Of a stretch of DNA of 64,000 bases, positions 31,536-42,378 are shown one piece after another. Within the stretch, counting starts at the first letter, position 1. Every line of letters begins with the position of its first letter. The notes under the pieces are model-generated. The model was not told the origin of the DNA, did no database searches, and worked only from the letters and a program-made list of their open reading frames with translations. The translations under genes and the position numbers were made by a program. The DNA is from Globisporangium splendens (taxonomy: Eukaryota > Oomycota > Peronosporomycetes > Pythiales > Pythiaceae): the NCBI GenBank assembly GCA_006386115.1, contig VFIW01000048.1, positions 248,001-312,000 on the forward strand, given 5' to 3'.

Positions 31536-32585
31536 ATGGATGCTACAGGAACCCCACTCGGTCCAGCAGTACCGGAAACTGTCGAGTTGACTATTGAGGG
31601 TTTCCCTCACTTGTCTTCTCATGAGTGGATGGCACTTGAGCGCATGCGAGATGTCATCGGAGAGGCTGCTGTGGTCAGTCTGCTTCGATCGGCGTCTCCG
31701 GAAGACCAGAAGAGCGCGGTGGTCAGCTTCATGCACCACGAGATCATGTCCTCCCGGAAGCAGGTCGCAACCCCTGTTTCCTCACTCAGGACGGTGCCAT
31801 TGAAGCTTGACGTCTCTCCGTATCGCGGCGGAGAGAACGAACCCCTCTCGCGATGGTTCGTCGAGTTGGATGCAGCCATCACTGCAAGACAACTGCGAGA
31901 CCCTTCGCAGCAAGTGTTGTTCGCGATGTCCAACCTTGCGGGTCGTGCGAAGAGCTGGGCGTATGGCAAGCGTTTAGCGAATCTAAACTGCTTCCCCAGC
32001 TACGAAGACTTCAAGACCGAACTCAAGAAGGCGTTTGAACCTCCGCAGAGCGAGTTCCGTGCGCGCGCCGAGTTCCTCAAGCTTCGTCAAGGCCGTTTCG
32101 ACCTTCACTCGTATGCACAACGTGCTCGCTACTTGGTATCGAGCGTCGTTGACGAGCCGATTGACGTTTCGACGCAAGTCGTGACGTTCATGGCGGGTCT
32201 GAACGATGGTCCGATTCGGAACCAACTGTTCCGCGAGTATCCCAAGACGCTGGACGAAGCCATTGAACGTGCCATGCAAGAAGAGTTCAGCATGAAGCAA
32301 GCGAAGTTCCAAGGGTTTGCGTCGAGACCAATGCGGCAATCGAATGTTGCGCATGATGGTCCCGAGCCTATGGATATCTCGTACATTTCCACGCCTGGAA
32401 ATGAGCGTCCTCGCAACGATGGGAAGTGTTTCCGTTGCGGGAAGTCAGGTCACTTCGCTCGGAACTGCAAAGTGTCTTTGCCGGGTCGGCAAACGACACA
32501 GGGTGCTCGTTCGAACAACCACGATCGTTCTTACGGTCGTCGGTTCGATCGGTCACCTGGGCCAAAAAACGGGAATGGACAGTAG
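31536..32585 (+). CDS. gag: Inner element Gag
   Basis: 349 residues from ATG 31536 to TAG 32583-32585. The central part has the Ty3-type capsid signature (PLSRWFVELDAAITARQL, FPSYEDFKTELKKAFEPP, a GRFDLHSYAQRARYLV segment). Near the C-terminus is a CCHC knuckle, CFRCGKSGHFARNC, for RNA packaging, followed by an Arg/Asn-rich tail. The frame is intact. A -1 frameshift signal lies just before the stop and would lead into pol. Confidence 0.93.
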   Translation: MDATGTPLGPAVPETVELTIEGFPHLSSHEWMALERMRDVIGEAAVVSLLRSASPEDQKSAVVSFMHHEIMSSRKQVATPVSSLRTVPLKLDVSPYRGGENEPLSRWFVELDAAITARQLRDPSQQVLFAMSNLAGRAKSWAYGKRLANLNCFPSYEDFKTELKKAFEPPQSEFRARAEFLKLRQGRFDLHSYAQRARYLVSSVVDEPIDVSTQVVTFMAGLNDGPIRNQLFREYPKTLDEAIERAMQEEFSMKQAKFQGFASRPMRQSNVAHDGPEPMDISYISTPGNERPRNDGKCFRCGKSGHFARNCKVSLPGRQTTQGARSNNHDRSYGRRFDRSPGPKNGNGQ

Positions 32586-35500
32586 GGGCGGGGCCTCCTA
32601 CTGGCCCGGAAAAGAGGACTGTGGATGTTGTGGAAACACAGGACTCTGGCCCCAATGTGCATGATGCACATGCAGTTTCCACGAGGGAGAACAGTGTCAG
32701 TCAAACGTCAAGTTTGATCGTTCTCAAAGTTCATGTAGACGGTATTGCAACGCCTCTACGTGCTTTGGTTGACACTGGTGCGTCGAACAATTTTGTTCGA
32801 AATGAAGTGATCGTCAGGCATAAAGTACCAATGCCTGATGCGAATGAAGACAAGACGATGGTTATCCGGTTGGCCAACGGGTCAACTGTGAAGATGCCAA
32901 AGCGCGTGGTGCGCTTGGCAATCAAGTGTGAAGATTTCCGAGGTGAAGACGAGTTCATTTTACTCGACCTCGATGACAAGTTTGATCTGATTCTGGGCAT
33001 GCCATGGTTGAAGCGTTATCAACCTAGCATTGACTGGATGAAGATGAAGATCTCCGTTGACAAGTCACACGATGCTGACTTGAGCTGTGTGACAACGGAT
33101 GAAGTGGTGTGGGTTTACACATCTGTGGAAGAGATCCCGGATGACCCTCGTGATATTGCGGTGTGCGATGGCCCCCCATGTTCACAAGCGGTACCCATCT
33201 TGAAGAAGACTACTGGAGGTGGAGCAGTCAGGCGCCAGAAAAAGACTGTCTCCTTTGCCATCGACCCTAAGAGCGAGGCGATGTGCGTGGAAGAAACGAA
33301 TGGGAAAAGAGCCGAAGAGCCGTCCCGAGAGAAGAAGAAGAAGACCAGCAAGAAGAGTGTCCCGTGTGCCCCTGATCAAGGTACAAGTTACGGTGACGAA
33401 GGAAGTGTCCAAGCACAAGACATTTCAAGCGAGTTTGCGAATATCGCGGTCTACAATGAAGATGGTGACGTGGATGTAATCCGTCACGCGAAGATTGAAA
33501 ATCCTCCAAGCTCTGTTGAAGAGTTGATTTCCTTGCCATGGATGAGCAAGAAGACGCTGAAGCGTAGCCTAGCGAAAGGCGAAATTTCGCAGGTCTGCAT
33601 GATCGTCGATGTTGACGATGCAGAAGACATCAACACGGTATCAGCAACGGAGGCTGAAGCGTTCGATGAGAAGACACGGAAGGAAAGGTTCAAGGAGCAG
33701 TCATGGGACGCCCTCAAGAAGAACCCCGTGTATGAACTTGTCAAGGAATATGAGGACATATTCCCAGACAAGGTGCCGGACGAATTGCCATTCGATAGAG
33801 GCGTTCGTCATGAGATTGACATACTTCCTGGCACGAAGTATTGTATCACACGGCAGTGGCCGTTGCCAAGAGAACAAGTAGTTGCGATCGACGAGTTCTT
33901 TGCGCAACGTGCTAAGGCTGGGCATGTGCGAGAGAGCAAGTCTCCACATTGTAGCCCAACCTTCTGTGTGAAGAAGGCAACTGGTGGTTGGCGCATCGTC
34001 CACGCTTTCAACAAGCTGAACGACGCTACCATTCCAGCCCAGACTCCGGTTCCACGCAAGGACATGATCCTTGATGGAATGGTTGGCAGCGCCGTCTTTA
34101 GTGCTATCGATCTGAAAGATGGGTTCTATCAGATTCGAATGCGCGAAGACGATGTCCCACTAACCGCAGTGAGTACCCCGAGTGGTATGCTGTGGGAATG
34201 GTTAGTGATGCCACAGGGTTTGAAGAACGCTCCTGCGACTTTCAATCGAACGGTCACGAATGTGCTTCGTCCATTGAGAGGGTTTGCACCGAGTCACTTT
34301 GACGATATATTCGTTCATAGTAAAACCACGGGTGAAAAGTCTGACGTTGATGTTCATCTTGACCATCTCCGTCAAGTCTTTCAGGTCATGCGAGAGAACA
34401 AGCTCTACGCTAACCTGAAGAAGTGCATATTCTTTGCACCAGAGATCCCCGTTCTCGGTTGCTTTGTGGGAAAGCATGGTGTTCGAGTCGATCCGGAGAA
34501 GGTCAAAGCTATTGACGATTGGCCTGTACCTCAGAATGTCAAACAGCTGAGACAATGGCTGGGTCTGGCCAACTACTTGCACAAGTACACGCGCAATTAT
34601 GCAGTGTTGGTGCAACCGCTCACACAGCTCCTGAAGAAGAACGTTGAGTGGGAGTGGTCCAGTGACCATCAAATGGCATTTGCCGAAGTCAAGAGGAGTT
34701 TGCGAGAAGCTCCCGTGCTGGCAATCGCAAACCACGACAAGCCTTTTCATGTGGTTTGCGATGCAAGCGATTATGCCATCGGTTGCGCGTTGATGCAACA
34801 CGATGATGAGGGTCATGAGCGAGTTGTGTCGTATCAGTCACGACAACTCCGACCCGCAGAACGGAACTACCCAGTTCATGACAAAGAACTTCTTGCGATG
34901 AAGTATTCTTTGGTCAAGTTCCGTGTCTACCTGCTTGGCGAGGAGCGCTTTGCGATCTACACAGATCATGCGCCGCTGCGTACAGCGGTAAAGACTCCTC
35001 ATTTGTCGCAAAGAATGGCGAGATGGTTCTCCTTCTTTGCAGAGTACAACTTTGTTGTACACTACAAGCCAGGCAAGACGAACATCTTAGCCGATGCGCT
35101 GTCAAGACGTCCGGACTACGATCCGAAGACCAAGAGTGAAGACACGGACGGAGCGTGTCGACTCTGTGAAGATGTTCAAGCGATCGCGGTGCAAGCTACG
35201 ACTACAGTGCGAGAAGACATTGTCGAAGGGTACAAGTCTGACGAAACATGTCAGGACTTGTTGAAGTATTTCAAGGACCCTTCGGACAAAGCACTGCAGA
35301 GCTTGCCTGCTCGAACAAGGTCGCGAGTTCACCGCTTCCGAGTACACAATGGATTGTTGTACTACGCGGTTGAACAAGGGGATACAGCAAGGGTTGTTGT
35401 TCCCAACGACGAAGGTCTGCGTCATCGACTCTTGTACGAGTACCATGACAGTCCTTCGGGTGGCCATCTCGGACGTGAGAAAACGTTTCTCAGTCTTTCC

Positions 35501-37333
35501 CGGGATTACTATTGGCCACACATGTACAAGTGGGTGCGCAAGTATGTGAGGACTTGCGAGATCTGCCAACGAGTGAAACCTTCTGGTTCCACTCAGGCAC
35601 CACTTCGTTCATTGGCTGTCCCATCGGACAGTTGGAAGTCTGTGAGTATGGATTTCATATTCGGACTTCCGCGTGACAAACACGGACGCAATGGCATCCT
35701 TGTGTTTGTGGACCGATTCAGCAAGATGGTCCATCTTGCGCCTGTTTCGGACAAGATCTCAGCCGAAATGACGGCCAAGGTCTTTGTAGACGTCGTATTC
35801 CGTCTGCATGGCCTGCCCAGTTGAGATCGTGTCTGACCGTGACACTCGGTTTACGTCCAAGTTTTGGCGTGCACTGTTCGGACTTCTGGACACCAAGTTG
35901 TCCATGTCAACAGCGGCACATCCTGAAACGGATGGTCAAACTGAACGAGTGAATCGTGTCCTTGAAGACGTGTTGCGCAGTTATGCGACGTCTTTCAAAG
36001 AGTGGAGTGAGTTTCTCCCTCTTGCCGAGTTTGCGTTGAACAACTCCACGCATGTCTCGACGGGTCACTCTCCATTTTATGTGAACTATGGCATTCATCC
36101 TCGAGTGCCTGCTTCCATAATGGGTGAGGTCTCTACCTTAAGTGGGGGAGGGACTACGGCTAAAGGCAATAAGCCGCAGTCGTCGTATGACCTGAATGCT
36201 GTTGCCGAGTTAAAAGCCAACTTTGACTCGATGAAACCCCTCAACGACCTAACAAGTCGTGAGGAACAGCAAGTCGATGACTTTGTTGTGAGGAGACAAG
36301 CCGTTGTGAGGTTTGTTCGAGACGCAATCGCGAAGGCTCAGGATCTGCAAAAGGAACAAGCAGACAAGAGCGGAAGGAAGAACAAGCAAGTGTATAAGAT
36401 CAATGATCTTGTATTGCTTAGTGCGGCAAATCTGCCTGAACATGCAGTGTCCAACTTGGGAAGCTCGAAGCTTCTGCCAAGGTTCATTGGACCGTTCAAG
36501 GTGTTAAATGCAATGGTGATGCCTACACGCTAGACATACCTACACGCATGCGTCTACACCCTACATTTTATGTGGGTAGACTGAAGCCTTACCTTCCAAG
36601 TGGATCAGCTGATCCTACGAAGTCTTTTGTAGACGATCAAGCTGATCTTGAAGACTCTCCACTTGATTGCGAAGAGCAAACAGCTCATCGCTTTGGAGAT
36701 TCTTCTCGGCGTAAAGGCGCTGAAGCACATCGAAGGACTCCTCCTTCACAGCTTCCAGCACGAGAAGGCGCGAGTTATACTCCTTGCGGAGTACCTCAAG
36801 AGCCGTCCCTGCCTCTTCCACAGAGCGCAGTAGACGTTCGTGATGCATTTCACGAGCCTTCTCAGCCTTTTGGAGTCGCTCAAGTTCGCCCTGGACTTGC
36901 TCGAACCGTTGCTCGAAACGGGACTCCAAAGCCAGATACTGAGCGGGACCAAAGGTCAGCGAGTCGATCCGCGACTCCTGCTCCTTCACTTGGTCCTCGA
37001 GGCTCTCGCACCGATCCGAAAGGATCGCATCGCGAACTTCCAGTGTCTCGATCTGAGCGCGATGAGCACTCTTCCACTTCCAGAGTCGCTCAATCGTTTT
37101 CGCGTTCAGCCCCACCCCCATTGATAGACTCTCAGGGAGATCATCGCTGGGTGGTTGAGTCGATTGTTGATCATGAGGATCGACAGACTCGTGGGAAGAA
37201 GCGGTTGAGCCCTCAACGCTTCTACAGAGTTCGGTGGCGTGGATATCCACCGAGCTCGGACACGTGGGAACCACGGCAGACGATGGAGTCTGATGTTCCC
37301 GACGTGGTCCGCAGCTACGAGAACCACTTGTAG
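32426..37333 (+). pseudogene. pol: Inner element Pol (protease, RT, RNase H, integrase, chromodomain) with two frameshifts
   Basis: Pol lies in the -1 frame relative to gag and overlaps it from 32426. In order: protease (LVDTGASNNF, about 32765), an acidic/Lys-rich linker, RT with the catalytic HFDDIFVHS (about 34302), RNase H (VCDASDYAIG), integrase HHCC (HLGREKTFLS, CEICQR), the DDE core ([21 protein letters not shown]), and a C-terminal chromodomain (YRVRWRGYPPSSDTWEPRQ, about 37225). A one-base change at about 35817-35826 breaks the frame inside the DDE core. A second at about 36507-36515 breaks it before the GRLKPYLPS segment. Between integrase and chromodomain the plus frame is Ser/Arg/Pro-rich and lies opposite an antisense ORF. 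Confidence 0.93.
32564..32608 (+). promoter_or_regulatory. -1 programmed ribosomal frameshift signal (slippery site plus stem-loop/pseudoknot)
   Basis: The heptamer A AAA AAC at 32564-32570 sits in the gag zero frame (codons CCA AAA AAC). A 9-nt spacer follows, then a 9-bp stem (32580-32588 with 32595-32603, one G-U pair) that contains the gag TAG. The loop bases 32589-32592 (CGGG) can pair with CCCG at 32605-32608, giving an H-type pseudoknot. A -1 slip here enters exactly the pol frame. This is the canonical architecture seen in retroviruses and some retroelements. Confidence 0.82.
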
Positions 37334-37772
37334 CGTCGCGAGGAGCGACACTACGACGACCAGAGCTGGGATTCGCTCTGTCGTCAGCAGGAGTTCTTCT
37401 TTCGGCACGAGCGTTGCCGCGACGAAGAAGACGCTCCATTTGGTTCTCGTTCTCAAGACGAACAAATGTTCGCCATGAGTCTCTCTGGGCTGCGATGGGT
37501 TGGTTCGGATCACGATTGTTGATCCGACGCCAACTGAAGAACCGCTCCTTGTAGAACTCGAGATCCCCCTTCTTCTTCAGAATGGAGGTAACGCCAAAGA
37601 GTTCTGGAGCTGTCTGCCGCTTGGGCAACGGACGCTCTTCATCTTGGTTCACTTGGTCGCTTGGTCGCTTCATGGCCGATTGGAAAGTGAACTGCTCCGA
37701 AAGGTCTGCAAAAGTACGCAAGGTACTTGTGGCTTTAAGGAGGGGATGATGTAATGGGCTATACCTAGCCAT
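36615..37772 (-). CDS. Antisense coiled-coil ORF of the inner element
   Basis: 385 codons open on the strand opposite to pol, with an ATG at 37772-37770, 20-22 bases inside the 3' LTR, and a second ATG at 37673. From the second Met the protein has a bipartite basic stretch (MKRPSDQVN...LPKRQ), then an Arg-rich segment (RRINNRDPNQPIAAQRDSWR) opposite non-coding 3' sequence, and a disordered middle opposite the chromodomain. The C-terminal ~150 residues are a strong coiled coil (for example EQVQGELERLQKAEKAREMH and LQSDELFALRNQVESLQDQL). The opposite-strand pol frame in the coil region is low-complexity, so the coil looks like the primary constraint. No family recognised. Confidence 0.55.
   Translation of the reverse strand: MARYSPLHHPLLKATSTLRTFADLSEQFTFQSAMKRPSDQVNQDEERPLPKRQTAPELFGVTSILKKKGDLEFYKERFFSWRRINNRDPNQPIAAQRDSWRTFVRLENENQMERLLRRGNARAERRTPADDRANPSSGRRSVAPRDATSGSRSCGPRREHQTPSSAVVPTCPSSVDIHATELCRSVEGSTASSHESVDPHDQQSTQPPSDDLPESLSMGVGLNAKTIERLWKWKSAHRAQIETLEVRDAILSDRCESLEDQVKEQESRIDSLTFGPAQYLALESRFEQRFEQVQGELERLQKAEKAREMHHERLLRSVEEAGTALEVLRKEYNSRLLVLEAVKEESFDVLQRLYAEKNLQSDELFALRNQVESLQDQLDRLQKTS
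37737..37749 (+). other. Inner element polypurine tract
   Basis: AAGGAGGGGATGA immediately precedes the 3' LTR; expected primer for plus-strand DNA synthesis. Confidence 0.7.
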
Positions 37773-38401
37773 TACATGAAGGTGGATCTGTTCACAGATC
37801 TAGTGTGCCACACACCACCTTCAGTGTGCATTGTGGAGAGACAAACAACAAAGGGATTACGGTACGACAGTCCCCACATGCACATGTGACGTCATCCCAT
37901 GACGTCACGAGCGCTCTCTGTGCTGATCAGTGCAGAATGTTGTTCACATGTACTAATCAGTACAGAGTGATGACATCCATGTACTAATCAAGTACTGAGT
38001 GATGGTTCCTACTTGGGAAACTGCACTGGTGATGAGACCAACGTGTCTCTGCCACCTAAAGTGAGTGGCGCGAGCCAATCACTTTGCAGGGAATTTTCCA
38101 CGGGACTTCAAGTTCAAGCTTCTCGAAGATCTCGTGGGTTCAACCTCAGTGTACCCAAGGTTTTATATATCATATTCATAGGTTTTATTGTGTATGTTTA
38201 GGTTTTAGTTATAAAACCTCTAGGAGCCCTTGGGGTTCATTTACAAGTAGCGACAGGAACCATAAGCATTTTTTAATTCAGTTGCAATTTTACCCTCAAG
38301 TACTCAAGTCGTCTTCTCTCCCTCCAAGTCGGGAGACGCTTCCTCTGGCACAAGCGTGTGTGCCGTGTTTAAGGGACTGTTTGGAACAGCGCCCTTTTAC
38401 A
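37750..38401 (+). repeat. Inner element 3' LTR (652 bp)
   Basis: Same ends as the 5' LTR. It differs at about 26 positions and by two short insertions. It carries the start codon of the antisense ORF close to its left edge. Confidence 0.96.
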
Positions 38402-38406
38402 CAAGC
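38402..38406. repeat. Target-site duplication CAAGC, right copy (inner element)
   Basis: Matches 30756-30760. Confidence 0.95.
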
Positions 38407-41400
38407 TCAACGTTTTGATGGGACTGTGACACCATTTAAAACCGTGAAGGAAGTCGAAGCAACAGTGAAGTTGCGTGAGACAACATTTCCCGCAATGAAA
38501 TTCGTGGAGTGGAACTTACCCGATGGCCATGACGTGATATTTGGCAAGCCGTGGTTTTCGCGCTACAACCCGAGAATTGATTGGCGTTCCCGTACATTGG
38601 CATTCCCAGACCAAACTTGTTTGGATTACATTGATGGGTCAACGTTCTCTCGTCGAATGAACTCAGGCGCATTTGCCGAAATCTATCGCATGAAAATGAG
38701 TTCGGTGAATGTGGACAAATCAACAATTCCAGATATCTTGAAGCCTGTCCTTCTTGAAGAATTTGCGGATATTTTCCCAGACAAACTTCCAGACGGTTTA
38801 CCACCGTCTCGCTCTGTGAATTTTGAATTGCAAATGAAACCAAATGCGGTACCGAGCGCCAGGGCACCATTTCGTCTCTCAAGAGTGGAACAAGAAGCCT
38901 TGCAGCAATTTGTTGAAGAAAACTTGCGGAAAGGCTGGATCGAAGTCTCAAACTCTCCATGGGTTTCGAACATTTTTGGAATTCCGAAGAAAGATCCAGT
39001 GACAGGGTCATTTCCACGTCGCGCAGAGTGGCTGCGCAGTGGAAACTCGAAGATCCCTATTCGATGGGTAATCGATTATCGCTATGTAAACTGTTCGACA
39101 GTGGTGGCGAAAATTCCATTGCCGTTGATTGAAGAACTTTTCGACCAAATGGTGGGCTGCAAGGTATACACGTTGCTTGACCTAGCACAAGGGTACCATC
39201 AGACGGTTGTCGAGTCTAAGAGTCGTCCATACACTGCCTTTCGCACTCAAAAAGAGACCTATCAGTGGTGCGTCGCGCCAATGGGACTTGCCGGAATGCC
39301 TGGGGTGTGGTCAAGATTAATGCGAACACTATTCGACAAGTTCGACTTTGTCGTTGTGTATCTCGACGACATTTGCATCTTTTCAAAGACAATGGAAGAT
39401 CATGTATTACATGTACGAGCGGTCTGTGAAGTTTTGCGCAAGGAGAAACTTTTTGCTCAAATATCCAAGTGTTCATTTGGTCAACCAAGCGTTGCATTTC
39501 TCGGCCACACTGTCTGCTATCAAGGTCTAAGCGTTGACACAAGGAAGACTGAAGCAATATCAAAGTATCCAACACCCAATTCTCGAAAAACACTGTTGAG
39601 TTTTTTGGGTTTAGCTGGATACTACCGGCGATTCATTTGCGATTTCGCGAAAATTGCAAGTCCTCTGCGGGAATTGACGAAGCAAGACGTAATGTGGAAA
39701 TGGGGGAATAATGAAGAACAAGCCTTTCGTGCTCTCAAGCTTGCTCTTCAACAGGCACCCACACTCAAGTTGCCCGACTTTTCTCAGAAATTTATCGTCA
39801 CAACTGATGCATCCGGTTATTGCATGGGAGGAGTGCTGTCTCAGAAATTCCAAGATGGAGAACATCCAATCGCGTTTTACTCGAAGAAATTTGGTCCATA
39901 TGAAGCGAAGTGGCCAGCGCACGAGAAAGAACTTCTTGCGATCAAAACGGCTTTAGAGAAGTGGAGACCGTACCTTCATGGGCGTCCTTTTGACGTTTAC
40001 ACGGATAATTCCGCTTGCAGCTGGATGCTTCATCATCCAAAAGTGTCGCCAAAGATGGCTCGATTTTTGACTTTCTTTTCTCAATTTGAGTTCGTGCTTC
40101 ACCATGTACGAGGGACTTCAAACGTCGTTGCGGATGGATTGTCTCGTCCACCACAAGAGAGTGGAAATGAGTGTGCAAACGAGGAAATTGACATCCCTGA
40201 TGTCAAATACAAGGTGCATAATTGTGATGACGAATGTATCACGCACGCCTTGGCGACTAATCAACATCGCGTTGGTTCTGCTGCTGCTCGCCATATGCCT
40301 GTCGATGTTTCATCGCTTCTTCTCGACGATGTGCACTTACTGGGGGAATGTCGCTTGATCGGAGTTCAACAAGAGCAAGTGCACAGCGTCGATATTCACC
40401 CTGTCCGTGTGCACTTATCGCCGGAAGTGAAGAAAAAGTTTCAAAGTGGGTATGCAAAAGACCCGGCATTTGAGAAAGTATGGAAATCGTTGACACCAGA
40501 CTCAACATTCGTGAAATTTAACGGTCTGTTGTTTTTGAAGACTTCTAACTCAGTATTTCGACTCTGTGTACCAAGCGATAAGAAGCTCATTACGCAAGTA
40601 ATTATGGAATTCCATGATGCTCCGACTTCAGCACATCCTGGTATTCGCCGCACACAATTGAAAGCAGCGCAATGGTACTACTGGCCAACGCTAGACAAGG
40701 ACATCAAGGAGTACGTCAACAGTTGTGAAACCTGCGCAAGATGGAAGTCAAGTAACAGGATGAAAAATGGACTCCTAATGCCTATTCCAGTTCCTCAAGA
40801 ATGCTGGGAAGTGGTGTCCATGGATTTCATAGTCAAGTTACCAGTATCAAATGGTTATGACGCGATATTCGTAGCCGTTGATAAGTTGTCAAAGCGTGCA
40901 AAATACGCGCCAACACACACAACTGCAAACGCGGAAGATACTGCCCGAGTTTTCTTTGATGCTGTTGTGCGACATCATGGAGTACCAAAGATCATTATCA
41001 GTGACAGAGATCCGAAGTTCATTTCCGACTTCTGGAAATCTCTAATGAAGATTATGGGTATCAAGCTGAGCATGACGACATCACACAGACCTCAAGCAGA
41101 CGGACAAACAGAGCGTCAGAACTTAGTACTGGAAGACGCACTGCGATGTGTGGTGTCATACCATGGGGATGATTGGAATCGACATCTTGGAACGATCGAG
41201 TATGCACACGCAACACTTGTAAACGTGTCAACAAAAATGTCACCCTTTGAGCTGGACACCGGGCGTAAAGTATCCAACTTGATCGCTGAAGAAATAAACG
41301 GAATAGCCTCGTCCGACTTTACTGTTTCAATTGCAGAGTATGCGAAACGGTTTGCAACTGAGCGACAGAAAATAGTGAACCAAGCTCGAAGGAACCTGCT

Positions 41401-41935
41401 TCAAGCTCAAGAAAGACAGAAGAAGTATTACGACAGAAAGCGGCGTGATGTTAAATTCAAATCTGGTGACTTAGTGATGTTGGACACGAAAAACTTGCCA
41501 TTGAAAACGGTAAACGTGAACACAGATTTGAAAAAAGCGAAGCTGGCAGCGAAGAAAATTGGTCCGTTTGAAATAGAGCACATGGTGAATGACAACGTTG
41601 CAAGGCTCAAGCTACCAAGATCCATGCAAAGACTCAATCCGACATTCAACATCGATCTTCTGTCGCCCTACAGTGTTAACATTTCGAAGTTCCCAGGCCG
41701 TCCGCTGCCAAAAGCTACCCCAATTATCTTAGACACGGAAACTGGAGAAGAACTTCACATTGTTGAGCAACTCCTGAAATTCCGACATTTCAATCGTCAG
41801 AGAGAGTGGCTTGTTAAGTGGCATGGCTTACCTTCCCACGAAAGCACCTGGGAACGAGAAAGGACAATCAAGCATGTTTCGCATTGGCATCAACTTACCC
41901 AAAACTTTCACAATCGCCAACGCGAAGTCAAGTCC

Positions 41936-41942
41936 GGGGGGA
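41936..41942 (+). other. Outer element polypurine tract
   Basis: GGGGGGA immediately before the 3' LTR, overlapping the last codons of pol. Confidence 0.65.
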
Positions 41943-42378
41943 TGTCATGAGCTGAGGTGGCTGGCATGCCTTCCAACCAATGACTGCATGCCAGCGCACC
42001 TTCGCAACTGTCTTGCACCCATGCTTCCAGAAATAGAAGCAGGTGCTGGACACAGCTTCCATGTTCTCAGATATTCCTGGATACATGGAAGCACACTTGC
42101 ATTCAAGCAATAGTAAAAAGAATATAAAAAGAGTGCATATATGAATATCAAGCTAAAAAGAAGAGAAGAAGAGAAAAGAGAAGAAACAGGGAAAGACGTA
42201 GGCCGTAGGACACAAAGAGAAACAAGAGGGGCTCCATGAGAGCACATGCATATCGTAGGAATTCACATGTCGATAAACCATTTATAATTCAACCTACCGT
42301 CTTCCCCACAAGTGTCTCTATCCAACAACCGTCCGAACCTCTACAGAAGAACCACCATCGAAGCCCCGAAACGTCACA
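41943..42378 (+). repeat. Outer element 3' LTR (436 bp)
   Basis: Identical to the 5' LTR over all 436 bases, lacking only the 53-bp duplicated segment. Confidence 0.96.

Larger units (their letters stand above)
30761..38401 (+). mobile_element. Inner Ty3/gypsy chromodomain LTR retrotransposon, 7,641 bp
   Basis: LTRs start TGTAATGGGC and end CCTTTTACA, flanked by CAAGC. Inside are a primer-binding site, gag with a zinc knuckle, pol in the -1 frame with protease, RT, RNase H, integrase and chromodomain, an antisense ORF, and a purine tract. It is in the same orientation as the outer element. Pol carries two frameshifts, so this copy is no longer autonomous. The two LTRs differ at about 26 positions plus two small indels. 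Confidence 0.97.
38402..41950 (+). pseudogene. pol: Outer element Pol, 3' part (RT, RNase H, integrase, chromodomain)
   Basis: Continues in the same phase as the frame cut at 30760 and is open to a TGA that overlaps the start of the 3' LTR. Domains: end of the protease (GHDVIFGKPWFSRYNPRIDW), RT with VVVYLDDICIFSK (about 39352), RNase H (TTDASGYCMGG), integrase HHCC (HPGIRRTQLKA, CETCAR), the DDE residues (SMDFIVKLPV, ISDRDPKFISDFW, ADGQTERQN) and a chromodomain (REWLVKWHGLPSHESTWERE, about 41805). No stop interrupts this part. It is listed as broken because its 5' end is separated by the 7.6-kb nested insertion. Confidence 0.92.
28348..42378 (+). mobile_element. Outer Ty3/gypsy chromodomain LTR retrotransposon, 14,031 bp with a nested element
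   Basis: Bounded by LTRs starting TGTCATGAGC and ending ACGTCACA, and a 5-bp TTTTC duplication. Without the nested element it would be about 6.4 kb. The order is LTR, primer-binding site, a small 5' ORF, gag, protease, reverse transcriptase, RNase H, integrase, chromodomain, polypurine tract and LTR, which is the Ty3/gypsy order with a chromodomain. Coding capacity is broken by a one-base frameshift in gag and by the nested insertion within the protease region. The LTRs show no substitution over 436 aligned bases, suggesting a very recent insertion or homogenisation. Confidence 0.97.
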
